From assembly GCF_018446385.1 (NCBI RefSeq), contig NC_055998.1:74146744-74210743 (forward strand): 64,000 nucleotides of DNA. Direction: 5' to 3'. Origin of the DNA: Zingiber officinale. Its lineage: Eukaryota > Streptophyta > Magnoliopsida > Zingiberales > Zingiberaceae. This document shows, piece by piece, positions 48,441 through 60,901 of this stretch. The notes under the pieces were generated by a model. The model was not told where the DNA came from. It saw only the letters and a program-made list of their open reading frames with translations, and did not search any database. Numbering within the stretch: position 1 is the first letter of the stretch; the number at the start of each line of letters is the position of its first letter. The position numbers and the translations under genes are program-made.

Positions 48441-50287
48441 GTGGTATCAGAGCGAGGCCGCTCTTCACCGGAATCATCGCCGGAAGGGTCAAGCATAACA
48501 AGAAAAGCTAGAGGGGTGAAGAAGTTGGAGCAAATTCTTCAAGTTCAAGATTTTCTCAAGCTCAACTTCAAGATGCAATTCCAAGATGGACTTGGATTTG
48601 ACACAAGGGTGGCTCCACCATATTCATCTACAAGCTTCGATTCTTGGAAATCAAGAATCGAAAATTTTCTTATGATGGAGATAGAGCAATGGTTTGCTCT
48701 CATGGAAGGTTTTGAAGTTCCCACAAATTCCAAGGGCAAAGTACTCAAAAGGAGCAAGTGGAGCAAAGACCAAATCCAAAGATGTGAGGCCAATGACAAA
48801 GTGACCAAGCTTTTGGTCAATTTATTGTCAAGCAACATCTTGGAGCAAATTGGAGAGTTTGAAGATGCCAAGGAGCTTTGGAGCAAATTGGCAAGAAGTC
48901 ATGAGATCCCCTCCACTGTACCAAATCAAGGAGAATCCAAAGAGGGCGACTCATTGGATCAAGACCAAGAGGAGGACTCCGAGGTTGAGAGATGCTCAAC
49001 CTCCGAAGAAGAAGTTCAAGAAGAAGCTTCATCTTCAAGGGAATGCAACGAAGGGAACAAGGAGGGAGCATACTCCTTGTTTCATATTCAAGATGATGAA
49101 GCCTCCACCTCTGGGATTGAGGGGGAGCAATCCTTGGTGACGCCGGATCAAGATGAAGGAGAATCCTCTACATCCGGGTCAAGAGAAGAAGAGGATGAAG
49201 AAGCTTCTACCTCCACAAGTCAAGAAAAATCAAATGGTGGGGAATCAAGGTTCGATCAAGAGGAAGCTTCCACCTCCGGATCCAAAAGAAAAGATGCCAT
49301 CCCTACAAGCAAAGGTATAAATATTTCAATTAAAAATAAAAATCATATTATATGCTTTGAGTGTAGGGAACATGGGCACTACAAGAGCAAGTGCCCTAAA
49401 TGGCCAAGAAGAAGGGCCAAGTGGCACAAAAGGGCAAGGCGAAGCCCAAGGAGACCATCCCCGGAATAAAAAGGAGCAAGGAGCACATCGTGTGTTTTTC
49501 TTGCAACCAAAAAGGGTATTACCGAAGTCAATGCCCCAAGGGGAAGAAGATGGTCAAGGCTCAAGGAGGCATTCGTCAAGGGGGAGCCTCCAAGGTAAAG
49601 AAGAAGGTAACATTTATTGAGCCTACCCCTTTACATTATGGTAAAAAGCATGATAGTTCTAACTTATATCATTTTAATGCTATTTACCATGAAAATAGAA
49701 AGCATGATAGCGTTAAAGAAAAACATATAGCTTTTCATGCTAAAGCTACTACACCTAAGGCTAGGAATGTAAGTAAAAGTCTAGGCAAGAACTCTAAGGA
49801 TTGTATCTACAAGCCTACGCACAAAAATGCTCATGAACTTAATGGAAAACCAAAAACTAAGGACTTAGTGATGGAAAATCAAGTCTTGAGGTCAAGACTT
49901 GATAAAATGGAAAAGACCCTAAAAAGGATGGAAAATATCCTATTAGGGCAAAATGAGCATAACCTAGGTTTAGGGGCATCAAAGTCATCCAATGGCCATA
50001 GAGGTTTGGGATACAAACCAAAGGCTAAGAAGGATGTGCCCTCTTACCATAGAGTTCCATATAGTTATGGAACAAACCCTAGGTCTAGTGGTCAAGCCAA
50101 AAATACTAGGGAAGTCATCCCTAAGAGTATTTTTGCAATAAATGTGACTAAGACTTCTAAGAAGTCTAAGAAAGTCACAAACAAGGTCACAAGGGAGGTT
50201 ATCCCTAGAGTTGACCTAGAAACTGTGACCAAGGCTTCTAAGAAGCCCAACAAGGTCACTAGGAAGTTATCCCTAGTGAGTACCTAG
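48441..50287 (+). CDS. Fossil gag region of element B (UBN2-like, CCHC zinc knuckles)
   Basis: Gag-like coding typical of Ty1/copia. A UBN2-type capsid segment (YSSTSFDSWKSRIENFLMM, ILEQIGEFEDAKELWSKLAR) is followed by a Glu/Ser-rich linker, two CCHC zinc knuckles (CFECREHGHYKSKC, then CFSCNQKGYYRSQC), and a Lys-rich coiled-coil region. It is spread over overlapping frames and does not look whole. It would have packaged element RNA. Confidence 0.75.
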
Positions 50288-53200
50288 AGCATCCAAGGAG
50301 CACCAATAGGTGTTGGGTTCCTAGGAGCATCTTCTCTACCCCATAGATGGGTTAGAGAGTGTCAACTCCGATTAGAAGGGTAGTTAACCCAACTTTGAGG
50401 AAATTGACACTCAAGGAGCATTTTCAAGGTTTTTGTTAACCTTTGAAAATGAAGTGGATCTTTGTTTACTCCTTGAAAGAGTAAAATGTGCCTAATGGTG
50501 GAAGAATTGATTTTAATCTAAAATGGCACAAATTGGGAAAACCTTGAGAAATACCAAGTTGGGATTTTGGTATTCTCTTGGAAATTTAAGGCAATCCGGG
50601 CCTTGATTTATGTAATCACTCTTGAGGAAAAATGGAATATGCCAACATTTGAGGACATGTTTATTTTCAATTGGCATACATTAAATCAAGGAAATTAGAA
50701 ATGCCAATTTAGGCTTTGGCATTCTCTTGTAGCACTTTAGGGCAATCTAGGTTTAAGTTGTAAGTTTAGCTAAGACTTTAAGGATACTTAGATAGTTAAT
50801 CTAGGTATATTTTATGTATGCTAAATCTTGCCATGATTGTTTGCCCATCATATGCCATGACATCATGTCTAGTTTTGCATTCATGTTTTATTATGAAAAA
50901 TCCAAAAATACCATGTCATGACATTCATACATCATGTAGTAATAGGATATTTTCTTTAGAAAATTATTTTCTTTTGATGTATGCCATAACATAATCATGC
51001 ATTAAGTTTAATTCCTTGTAATTAAGGACGAATGACATTTAACGACACTTATTGACAAGTGACATCCTAGGTGGATGACTAATATTTCTAAAATGCCTAG
51101 ATAGATATGCATGATCCCTAGATTAGGGCAAAAACCAAAATCTACATCTCACAAAGACTATAAGGTGACTTGTCCGTGTTTTAGTGTACATTAGATACAA
51201 GTGAGATGTTAGGAAGATGAACAAAACTCAAGATGTTGATTTAGTGCATCCTTTTGAGTTTTAGGTTCATCAAAACACATAGTTATGTGTTTTCCCATCA
51301 TTGAGAAAGCTAATGTACAAGTCATGTGCATTATGAATATGATGGGATATTGGTTTTGAAAATGTTTTTAAAATGTTTTTGGAAAACCTTGGTGAAGGCT
51401 ATCTTTTGATAGTAATCACCATTGAATAGTTAGATACAAACTTGAAGAAAAACACTAAAGTTTTTGTAAGTTTTCAAGTTTGTGTCAATCTTTGAAAATA
51501 TGATGTATTTTCATAGAAAACTATTTTTCTTTGATAGTTTATGACCTAAATAATGTCTACACGAAATTTCATGATTTTTGGATTTTTGTAGAATTTTCTA
51601 GGGTTTCTGAAGTTGACTGAAATGGAATTTCAGCAACTATCAGAGCTCCGATCGATCCATGGATCGATTGGAGTGCCCGAATCGATCCGTGGATCGATTC
51701 AGAAAACAAGTCTCCCGCGAGCACTGGATCGATCAGCCGATCGATCCAGGTAGTCTGAATCGATCAGTGGATCGATTCAGAAAGGTTCAATCGATTGGAA
51801 CCCAACTCCAATCGATCCAAGTTGCTGATTTTGGCTGGGAAGGCTTGATTTCAGCATCTTTGAACCTCTTTGAGTCTAGGTAACCATTCCAAACCCCTAA
51901 AATACATTTGTATACATACAAAGGGTGTTTTCATGTGAAAATAAGGATGGATTGGTTAAGGAAGGCTTCATTGAAGTTTAGGTTGAGGTTTGTTTCAAAT
52001 TTTGAGTATTTGAACCTCAGAACTTCTAAATTTGGGTTTTCTAAAGGTTTAGGGATTCCAAGTCATTGTTGGTGCAATGACAGAAGTCACCACCATGTCT
52101 TTAGGGGGAGGGACTCTTTAAAGACATGAAAAATTACTTTTCATGAACCTTGGAAGGTGGTTAACCTTCTTTAAAGAAAATGCTCATGTATGAGCTTTTG
52201 AACTTGAAATGGGGAGTGGATATCCTCATTATTTCAAGTGGGAACTCAAGTGGTTAGATAATGCTCAAGGTTGGGTATTTGTCTACATTGAGGGAGAAGT
52301 TAAGGATAAATGAAGGGTATGGGACCTTCATTATCGTGTTGATCACAACGAGTGATGTTGTGAACAATGATGAGTAACTCTTCAGGGGGAGAGTCGTCAA
52401 CAAATGGATTTGTTGATGTGTACCCAAAATTGGGGCATGGGTTGGTGTGTGCCCAAAGATGGGTTGATGTGTGCCAATAGGGGGAGAATGAAAGGACCTA
52501 TGAATGAGTGTAAGTTAGGCTTTCATTACCTAGAGGGAGTGTGCCCTCGTAGGGGGAGAATGAAGAGCTTAATTTATATGTTCATTACCTAGTGGCATGA
52601 AGATTGAGGCTATAGGATTAGCCTAACTTACATGTGGTATTGTAAGTGTTATTGTGGTATTGTCAAACATCAAAAAGGGGGAGATTGTTGGTGCAATATC
52701 CCTCAGGTCAAGGTTGACCTGGGTGACCAAGCTGAGTCTTGGTTTGAGTTTAGATGTTTGACAATAAGAAATTGATTGAAGAAGAGTCAAGTAGGTCAAG
52801 GTTGACCGGATACTTGACTGGGAAGTGAAGCCGGCAGAAGGAAAACCCTAGTGAGTGAAGCTGGGTGAAAGTCCTGGTGAGTGAAGCTGGGTGAAAGTCT
52901 GGTGAGTGAAACCAGGTGAAACCCTAGTGAGTGAAGCTGGGTGAAAGTCCCGTGGTGAAACCAGGTGAAACCCTAGTGAGTGAAGCTAGGTGAAAGTCCG
53001 GTGAGTGAAGTAGGCGGAAGGAAAGTCCTAGTGAGTGAAGCTGGGTGAAAGTCCTGGTGAGTGAAACCGGTGAAACCCTAGTGAGTGAAGCTGGTGAAAG
53101 TCTGGTTTCACCATTGAAAACCCTAGTGAGTGAAGCTGGGTGAAAGTCCCGGTGAGTGAAGCCAGGCAGAAGGAAAACCTAGTGAGTGAAGCTGGGTGAA

Positions 53201-56200
53201 AGTCCCGTGAGTGAAGCCGGTGAAAGCCCTAGTGAGTGAAGCTAGGCGGATGGAAAACCCTAGTGAGTGAAGCTGGGTGAAAGTCCCGTGAGTGAAGCCG
53301 GGCAAGGGAAAATCCGGATGGATCAAGGATGATCCGACATCCGGTGTTGGGAAGTCCAAGTAGGTCAAAGGATTGACCGGATACTTGGCACGAGGAAATC
53401 TGATGGAGTCAAAGTTGACCGGACATCGATGGAAGTCCAAGTAGGTCAAGGGAGTGACCGGATACTTGGCATGAAGAAAAGTCTAAGTGGGTCAAATGGA
53501 TTGACCGACACTTGGTGGGAAGTCCTAGCGGTCAAAGGAGTGACCGGATGCTAGGCATGATGTACCAACAGTCAAGGTTGACCGGATGTTAGTTTGAGAG
53601 GCTTGGAACTTGGTTTTGGGCAAAACCAGTGTTGGATCGATCGCTGGATCGATCCGGAGCTGGATCGATCGGGATCGATCCAGCTTCTCTGGCGAGCAGA
53701 GCCTCTGGATCGATCCGTGGATCGATCCAGATGTTCCAATCGATCAGTGGATCGATTGGGACACGGCTGCTTTGCGCGATAAGCGCTGGATCGATCCGTG
53801 GATCTATCCAGGCATTTTTCCAGAGCACAGAGGCGCTCTGGATCGATCCAAAGCCTCCCCGATCGATTGGGAATATTCGAATCGATCGGGATCCGACCGT
53901 TGGCGTCGATAAAGGCCGCAGGCGTTCATTTCCTTCGGCATCTCTTCTCCGATTCACTCCAGATTTCTCGCCAGCTCCTCCACAGCACTCACAAAGCTCA
54001 GATCGCCAGTTCTTGAAGGATCTTGGAAGTTTTCCAAGTCAAGAGGCGGATCAAAGCCAAGAAGAGAACACAGCTTGCCTTCTCGTCGACTGGATGAAGC
54101 AGCAACTTCACGAAACACCTACAACAGCAGGAACCAGCCGAAGGAAGCTTCCACGAAGCTTCAGGAAAATGAGAGCTCAGCAAAGCTCTGATTGCAGTAA
54201 GATCAGAAAGAAAAGAGAGGCAGCCAGAGCAACGAACCCTTCCCTGTAAAAACCTTCTTATATGAACCTGCGAAGAAGACAAAGAAGACACAGAGAAATC
54301 TAGCCGTTGTGTCTCAACGGCTAGACCTGGACCGATCAGGCTCCACCCTGATCGGTCCAGACCTTCTCTGATCGGTCTTGGGGACTGATCAGGACCTATG
54401 CTGATCGGTCCCCAGACCGATCAGCACGCTTCACAGAGAGTTGTCAAACTCTCTGATCGTCTGTGACGACCGGGACTCAGTGGATCGGTCCCACGCACCG
54501 ATCCCTCTCTTCTTCTCGATCTTCTTCTTATATGATTCGATCGGTCACCGACCGATCGGTAATCATGAAACACTTGACGGTCACGGGACCGATCGATCAC
54601 CAACCAGTATCACCGGATCGGTCACTAGACCGATCCAGTTTAAACTCCCACCTAAACCCTACGGTCACGAGGCGAGCCACCAGAGCCCTCTCGACCTAGT
54701 CCAGGAGAACGAGCTACCGAGGCCTCTCCGACTTCCACGTCGGTCCAGAGACCGAGCCCTCTTTGACCTAGTCCAGAAGGAGCTACCGAGCCCTCTCCGA
54801 CTTCATTCGGTCCAGAGAACGAGCTCCCGAGCCCTAGTCCGGAGAACGAGCCACCGAGCCCTCTCCAACTTCCACGTCCGGTCCAGAGAGCTCCGAGCCC
54901 TCTCTGACCTAGTCCGGAGAACGAGCTACCGAGCCCTCTCCGACTTCGTCTGGTCCAGAGAACGAGCTCCCGAGCCCTCTCTGACCTAGTCCGGAGAACG
55001 AGCTACCGAGCCCTCTCTGACTTCCCATGCCAAGCTTCCATACTTGGACTTCTCCCGTGCCAAGCTCCCTGCTTGGACTTTTCCGTGCCAAGTCTCCATA
55101 CTTGGACTTTTCCCGTGCCAAGCTCCCTGCTTGGACTTTTCCATGCCAAGTCTCCATACTTGGACTTTTCTCCGTGCCAAGCTCCCTGCTTAGACTTTTC
55201 CGTGCCAAGTCTCCATACTTGGACTTTTCCAGTGCCAAGCTCCCTGCTTGGACTTTTCCGTGCCAAGTCTCCATACTTGGACTTTACCGAATCAAGTCAA
55301 CTCAAGTCAGGTCAACCAGGTCAACCTTGACCGAAGGTTGCACCCACAATCTCCCAAATTTGTATTCTTGTCAAACATCAAGATACAACTTTTCTATTCC
55401 CGTCAAATATCAAAATACAACTCGAGTCAGGTCAACTCGAGTCGGGTCAACCAGGTCAACCTTGACCTAAGGTTGCACCAACATCAAAGGCCGATGTCCT
55501 CGAAGCGCAAGAGTCTAAAGGCTACATGGGATGAATCGTCATCCTCAGAATCAGAAGTCGAAGCATTATCAGGAGTAGCATTGATGACCAACCATCAAAT
55601 CTTTGAAGAAATCAGCTCGGAGATGAGCATAGATGAAGGAGGAGAATCATCAGAAGTAGAAAGCTACGATAAAGGGGGAGCATCAGAAATAGAGGTAAGT
55701 AAGATGCGTTCTCTAACTCCCAAGCAGTCCTTTCAGTTTATTAAAGTGCTCACTAAAGATTTAGTTAAATTAGAAAAGGAAAACATCGAGTTAAAATTAA
55801 ACTTAGCTAAAGCATGTCCTCTTGAGATGTACGATAATCTAAAATTAGAAAATGGAAAATTTAAAATTGAAATTGAAAAATTGAAAAATGATGCATACTT
55901 AAATAAATTTCTAAAATAAAAAATTAGAATTTATGGAAAATTGAATTGGTATATTAGAAAACATAAGGGACAACTTAGAAAAGTTTCCAAAAGTTATGTA
56001 CCCCCTAAGTTTTTGATTAATCTGGTAGGAAGGAACCTATACTGGGTTCCAAAAACCTGTCTAGATTAAAATTTTATAAGTTAGCGCTTTCAGCAAGAAA
56101 AATTAAACAGTCAATTTCTTTTGAGGCTTTGTCTAAGAAAGTGGTTGTTGCTCCAATAACCAAGAAGGCCTAGTGCCTCGCTACTGCCTGGAAGTCAAAA

Positions 56201-57718
56201 TATTGAAATAAGATGTTTAATTAACTTACTGATAAAACATGAAAATAGAAATTAGAAAATGCTTTAAACAATTATTTTTGGAAATTTCTCAAAAAAAATT
56301 TTCTAAAAATTGCCTAAGTTAGAATTTTTCTTTTACTTAGAAAATTTTCCTGCTTAAAATTTTTTCTAATTTTCCAAAATATTTGTGTTTGCGAAAATTT
56401 AAGAAATTTTTTTTAAATGATTTATTTTAAAACTTGAATAACTTTTGTTCAGAATATTTTTACTTGAAAATTATTATCCCATTTTTTTTTTTATGTGATC
56501 AAAGGGGGGGAGATATGTACAAGTTTAGGGGGAGTCTTAGGGGAGTTAATATTTTTTTTTTAATTTTTAATTTTACTTAGTGTTGCAAATTCTTTTATTG
56601 CAACCTTTTTGCTTAAAATGTTAATTTAGTAATTTTTTAAATTACTTTTCTGTTTTTCCCTAACCTAAACTTGGGTTGATGCACATCAAAAAGGGGGAGA
56701 TTATTGAACCCCGTGGTTGTTTTGATGTGATCAACTAAGTTAGGTTAGGTCCTGTTTTGTTTTAATCGCTGTGTCTAAGTGTGCAGGAACTTAGGAGTGC
56801 AGGAAGTCGAGTGGAAGACGCAGCTAGCGAGAAGGATGATACGGGAAGGGAGCCGACAGGCTCGGTATGTCCGAAGGACGAGAGAGCTGCGGAAGAGTAC
56901 ACTGGTGGACGAGAAGAACGTGCGCGGCGTTCGAGGGATAAGAAGCTGGGTCGGAAGCCTGCTCGAGGAGAAGGCTAAAAATTGGATTTAGGTGAGCCCT
57001 ATTTTAGTTGGTCGTAATCACCCAAGCAATCGGAGCTTCGGAAGAATAAAAGGAGCCAAAAGTAGCTGGAAAAGCAAGCTGGAGGCGCCTTCAACGAGGT
57101 GCTGGAGGTGCCTTCAACGAAGTGCTGAAGACGCCTGTGCTGCCTACAGTCTTGAAGGCACCCTCATTGCTTTGAGGGTGCCCTCAACCTTGTCCAGGGC
57201 GCCCTCAAGGCCATTGAAGGTGCCGTCAACATTGAAGGCCCCCTCAATGCCATTGAAGGCGCCTTCGACCCAATCTAGATGATCGTTTCGAGTTCGGATA
57301 AAGTTTTATCCGCTGACTCGGCTGGAGGCACCCTCAACCTCATTGGAAGCACCCTCAAGGCTCGAGATAAGCTTTCCACGAGCTAGGCCTCTGGAGCTAG
57401 GAAATTAGTGAATCAACTCTGTAATCAATTTCTAGCAACTTGTGAGCTTTCTTAATGTGTAAAAAGGGTTCTCCACCTACAATGAAGGAGACTTTCTTAG
57501 TGCGCTTTCCAACTGCCTTGGATTAACAACCTTCTTGGTTGTAACCAAGTTAACTCAGTCTTCCTGCTTTTATGTTATTTTGTTTTAATTTTATTGTTGC
57601 TATTTTAGAGTTGAAAGTTTTGAGGAGGGTATTTTATTTTACAGGCAATTCACCCCTCCTCTCTTGCCGGCCCCATTGCACCAACACAATACATCTAAAA
57701 TAATTAAAATTTTAATTA

Positions 57719-58643
57719 TTATGAACTCCTTTTCATATTTTCATGCATTATACTTATCCCAATTGTGCCAATTTCTTGGATTTGATACTCAAGTTCGTCT
57801 CCAAAACCTTTGGCACATTTTATAACCCATCTAGAATCCCAAGCATGATTTACTTGAGATCCATTAACTTGACTCCTTAAGCTCCCCCTAGAGCTCTTAA
57901 CGCTAACTACTTCCTTAGGTGACTCATCCGCTATGGTTAGGCCACATTGGTGTACCTCAAGTGACACTTGGGTTACAAACCTAACCTTCTTAACCTTAGA
58001 CACCTTGTCTTTGGTTAATTTCTCCTTATCTTTAATTGATTTTCTCTTGTCATTTCTTGACTTCTCCTTGCTATAATCATATACTACCCTAGCATATGAC
58101 TTTTCTCTAGCTTTGGAGGATTCCCCCTTATAATTTTCACTTGCAATCATTGCATGTGACCTTCTTTTGGCCTTAGGGTACTCTACTATGATATACCTGC
58201 CAAAGTGCTCCATGGGTAATTTTCCTTTATCCTTATTTGATGAAGACGAGTATCCCAAATTAGATTTATCACCATTGAGTTTTTGACTATCCAATATCCT
58301 ATCAAGTCTTTTAGATCCAATAATGAATCTATCTAGGATTTTTCTACCCTATCAATCTTTTCCCTTAAAGCTTGATTTTCCAATTTTAGGTTCCTAACCA
58401 TAGAATCAACATGTCCACATTGGACATTCCTAGATTTACCATTCTTTCTAGGCATGTATCTATCCTTTTTAGGATTAATGCCTAGATCCTTCACTACCTT
58501 CTTCTCTTTAAGCATGGTAGTTTGGTTCTTGTTAGGTCTAACCTTTAGGTTTAACTTCCTAGGGTTATCAACTATGTTAACCTTATTTCTATCATTATAC
58601 CTAAATCCATAATTATGCATGGATAAATAATCTACATTATTTC
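57719..58643 (-). CDS. Fossil gag-like coding remnant of element E
   Basis: Minus-strand Lys-rich frames including NLKLENQALREKIDRVEK (coiled coil) and SNKDKGKLPMEHFGRY. The layout is like the downstream gag segment of element B (MENQVLRSRLDKMEKTLKRM). No zinc knuckle or pol domain in this part. Broken. Confidence 0.5.
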
Positions 58644-59827
58644 TATTGGTGCAATCGACCTCGATGGTTTCGATGTTTGACAATATACCTAAGTTTGGTC
58701 AATTTGACCAAGAGTTGATCCAAACAGGACTTGATGTTTGGAAGAGAGAAGTCTAGTCAGGACTAGATGACTAGTAAAGGTAAGTCCTACCCAAAGGATA
58801 GGTAGGCCAGAATACTGAGTGAAGCTAGGTGGTGGAAGTCCTGGTGAGTGAAGCCAGATCCTAGTGAGTGAAGCTAACTGGTGGAAGTCTTGGTGAGTGA
58901 AGCTAAACCCTAGTGAGTGAAGCTAGGTGGTGGAAGTCCTGGTGAGTGAAGCCAGACCCTAGTAAGTGAAGCAAGGTAATGGAAGTCCTGGTGTGTGAAG
59001 CTAGGCCCTAGTGAGTGAAGCTAGGTGGTGGAAGTCCTGGTGAGTGAAGTCATGCCCTAGTGAGTGAAGATAGGTAGTGGAAGTCCTGGTGAGTGAAGCT
59101 AGACCCTAGTGAGTGAAGCTAGGTGGTGAAAGTCCTGGTGATGAAGCCAGGCCCCAGTAAGTGAAGGTAGGTGATGGAAGTCCTAGTGAGTGAAGCTAAG
59201 TAATGGAAGTCCTAGTGAGTGAAGTTGGGCAGCCTTAGGGGAAGTAACCCTAGGTTATATGTGACCGACTAGTTTTCAATTGACCACACGCGGTCGACTG
59301 GACCAGCGAATCTTGAAATATGTTAACACTGTCTTACTTTACTAGTTTATCTATTGTGCTAACTCAATGTTGCAAGGAAGTCCAGCTAGGTCAATAGGAC
59401 AATCAGATAGCTGGCATAAAGTCCAGACAGGTCAACGGGCTAACTGGATGTCTAGCAAGACGATAAGTTAAGGTAAGTCACTAGAGGAGAGTGACTTTGT
59501 GAGGACACGTTCCCCATTTGAGGGAATAGTAGGCGTTGATCCAACTTAGATTCATTTGAGAAATCTAAGTTGAGATCTTAACTAGATTCTGGTCTCGAGA
59601 AGACAAAATCTAATTACTACTCTATTTGTTATACTGTGCTAACTTTGTTTTGCAGGGTACTATAATTTTTATTGTCCCAGACTAACTTTTTTTTTATAGG
59701 AAAAAGAATTGTTGGAAAACGGGGGTCTGGGCGCCCAGAAGAGATCCGGGCACCCGGAGCGGGTTCGGGCGCTCGGAAGAGATCTGGGCGCCCGGAGCTG
59801 GTCCGGCTGCCCGAAACTGGTCCGAGC
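58644..59827 (+). mobile_element. Fossil LTR fragment F
   Basis: Starts TATTGGTGCAATCGACCTC, related to the TGTTGGTGCAA starts of neighbouring LTRs. Contains a GGTCAATTTGACC inverted pair near the start, a TGAGTGAAG hairpin minisatellite (58817-59230), a longer inverted unit with CCAGCTA/TAGCTGG arms (59382-59414), and palindromes TCTGGGCGCCCAGA (59726-59739). It ends abruptly where LTR G begins. No coding sequence. Confidence 0.6.
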
Positions 59828-60901
59828 TGTTGGTGCAATCGACCTCCAAGGTTTTAATGTCAGACAAATATGTTTAAGTATGCTTAAGTATGTATGGAGC
59901 TTGATCTAGGGAAGTCCTAGTTGTAGGCTAGGCAAGGGAAGTCCTAGTTGGAGGCTAGGCAAGGAGGGAAATCTTGGTATATTGTGGAAGCCAGGTGAAT
60001 AGGTCTGAAGGACTTGATCTCTGGGTAGCCGAATACTGAGTCCTAGTTGTAGGCTAGGTAAGAGAAATCTCGGTATGTCATGGAAGCCAGGTGGATAGGT
60101 CTGGAGGACTTGATCCATGGGTAGCCGAATACTGAGTCTTGGTGAGTGAAGCCAAGTGGAGAAAATCCTAGGGGGTGATAACCTTAGGTAACGAGAAGTC
60201 TTGGAGGAGTGAACTCCAAGCAAGGTTGATCGGATGGTTTCCGGACCAGCGGATCTCGGTAAATCTAGGTTTAGGTTTACCATTATTTTCTGTATTACTA
60301 TTATTACTGTTGGCTAATATGGTATTGCAGGAAAAGTCTTAGTGGATCAGGCGATCAGACACTGAGCAGACAAAAGACCAAACATGTCTGGAGGATCATG
60401 TTTGGCAGGTAAGTTGAGGTATGCAACTGGAAGAGCGACAGTGAGGTCGGGTTCCTAAAGGGAACAACCTAAGGTTGCTGATCCAACTGAAGAAACCGGG
60501 AAGGTTTCCAAGTTGAGATCAAGACAGTCCTACTGTCTTTATATTACTCATGCATTATATATTATTGTTCTAACCTTTGTGTTGCAGGGATACTTTGCTT
60601 AACTTTGTGTTGCAGGTATAGCCGGATCGGTTGACCGAACCAAGTTGACTCAGCACAGATCAGTTATGTCAGCAACGATCAGAAGCAAAAGGAAGTTAAG
60701 CTGATCGGTCGACCGAACGATCAATATTAATGACCCAGTGACCGAACCCTTAAAGACCAATTAATGCCAGAGATTCGAGCCAGCATCAGACTCCAGCTGG
60801 AGGAGGTCGAAGCTGGTTCGGTCGACCGAAAAGAGGGATCGGTCAACCGAACCTCCAGTACTCTTATAAATTGTGGCTCAAAGTCAGTGGTAGCTGAATA
60901 A
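59828..60901 (+). mobile_element. Fossil LTR fragment G
   Basis: Starts TGTTGGTGCAATCGACCTC at 59828. Contains hairpin units with other stems (CTTGGAG/CTCCAAG at 60200-60220), palindrome TTCGGTCGACCGAA (60817-60830) and a TATA-like CTTATAAATTG (60862-60872). It ends where LTR D starts. No internal region seen. Confidence 0.6.

Larger units (their letters stand above)
46768..54068 (+). mobile_element. Fossil Sirevirus-like LTR element B, gag-only
   Basis: Left LTR 46768-48439 starts TGTTGGTGCAACATCCC and ends GGTCCTAACA; right LTR copy 52686-54068. Primer-binding site TGGTATCAGAGCG starts at 48442. The tract AAAAAGGGGGAGAT ends at 52685, with additional tracts near 52098, 52383, 52479 and 52551 (multi-PPT, as in Sireviruses). 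A gag-like region lies at 48441-50287; 50288-52685 has no recognisable domain. No pol genes, so non-autonomous. Close relative of element D (gag regions nearly identical), so fairly recent. Broken, with perhaps one or two interruptions in gag. Confidence 0.8.
46494..55484 (-). mobile_element. Fossil LTR copy C (minus; probable solo LTR) interrupted by element B
   Basis: The block is bounded by TGTTAGGATCGAC on the left and GGTTGCACCAACA on the right and flanked by TCAAA at 46489-46493 and 55485-55489, so it is one insertion into element A. Read on the minus strand it starts TGTTGGTGCAACC (55484) and ends GATCCTAACA (46494). The C-specific parts are 46494-46767 and 54069-55484, about 1.7 kb together, with no internal coding region, hence most likely a solo LTR. 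It contains alternating CCAAGC/GCTTGG and CCAAGT/ACTTGG hairpin units (55027-55290) and ACCGATCGGT palindromes (54330-54620). Confidence 0.6.
44690..57686 (+). mobile_element. Fossil Sirevirus-like LTR element A, gag-only, host to nested elements
   Basis: Left LTR 44690-45641, right LTR 56702-57686. Primer-binding site TGGTATCAGAGCC (from 45644, matching initiator tRNA-Met) follows the left LTR, and the tract AAAAAGGGGGAGAT precedes the right LTR. Extra purine tracts occur near 55672, 56506 and 56527. The internal region, discounting the nested block 46494-55484, is only about 2.1 kb and shows gag-like coding only (coiled-coil segment at about 55500-55919). No integrase, reverse transcriptase or RNase H is seen. 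By eye the two LTRs differ at roughly one site in eight, mostly transitions, so this is one of the older insertions. Broken. No clear target duplication. Confidence 0.8.
42817..58643 (-). mobile_element. Fossil Sirevirus-like Ty1/copia element E (minus), split by element A
   Basis: One LTR at 42817-43806, read on the minus strand, has TG...CA ends (TGTTGGAGCAATCTG to CTAGGCCCAACA). Directly inside is the polypurine tract AAAAGGGGAGAT (minus, 43807-43818), so this is the downstream LTR. Further purine tracts of the form AAGGGGGAGC at 43915-44060, within a ~115-bp duplication, are the multi-PPT signature of Sireviruses. gag-like minus-strand coding remains at 57692-58643 (Lys-rich, coiled-coil). 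The second LTR was not recognised, so the far border is approximate. Broken, with several interruptions. The LTR carries the palindrome CAGTCGACTG (43368-43377) and a minus-strand TATATAA box (43198-43204). Confidence 0.65.

Noticed and set aside
53123-53449. Frames reading repeated FTQLHSLGFS, also at 61245-61658 and 54909-55274
   Set aside because: Translations of the LTR hairpin minisatellites.
44685-57691. Target-site duplication for element A
   Set aside because: Flanks read GTATA and CAATA; too different to claim a duplication.
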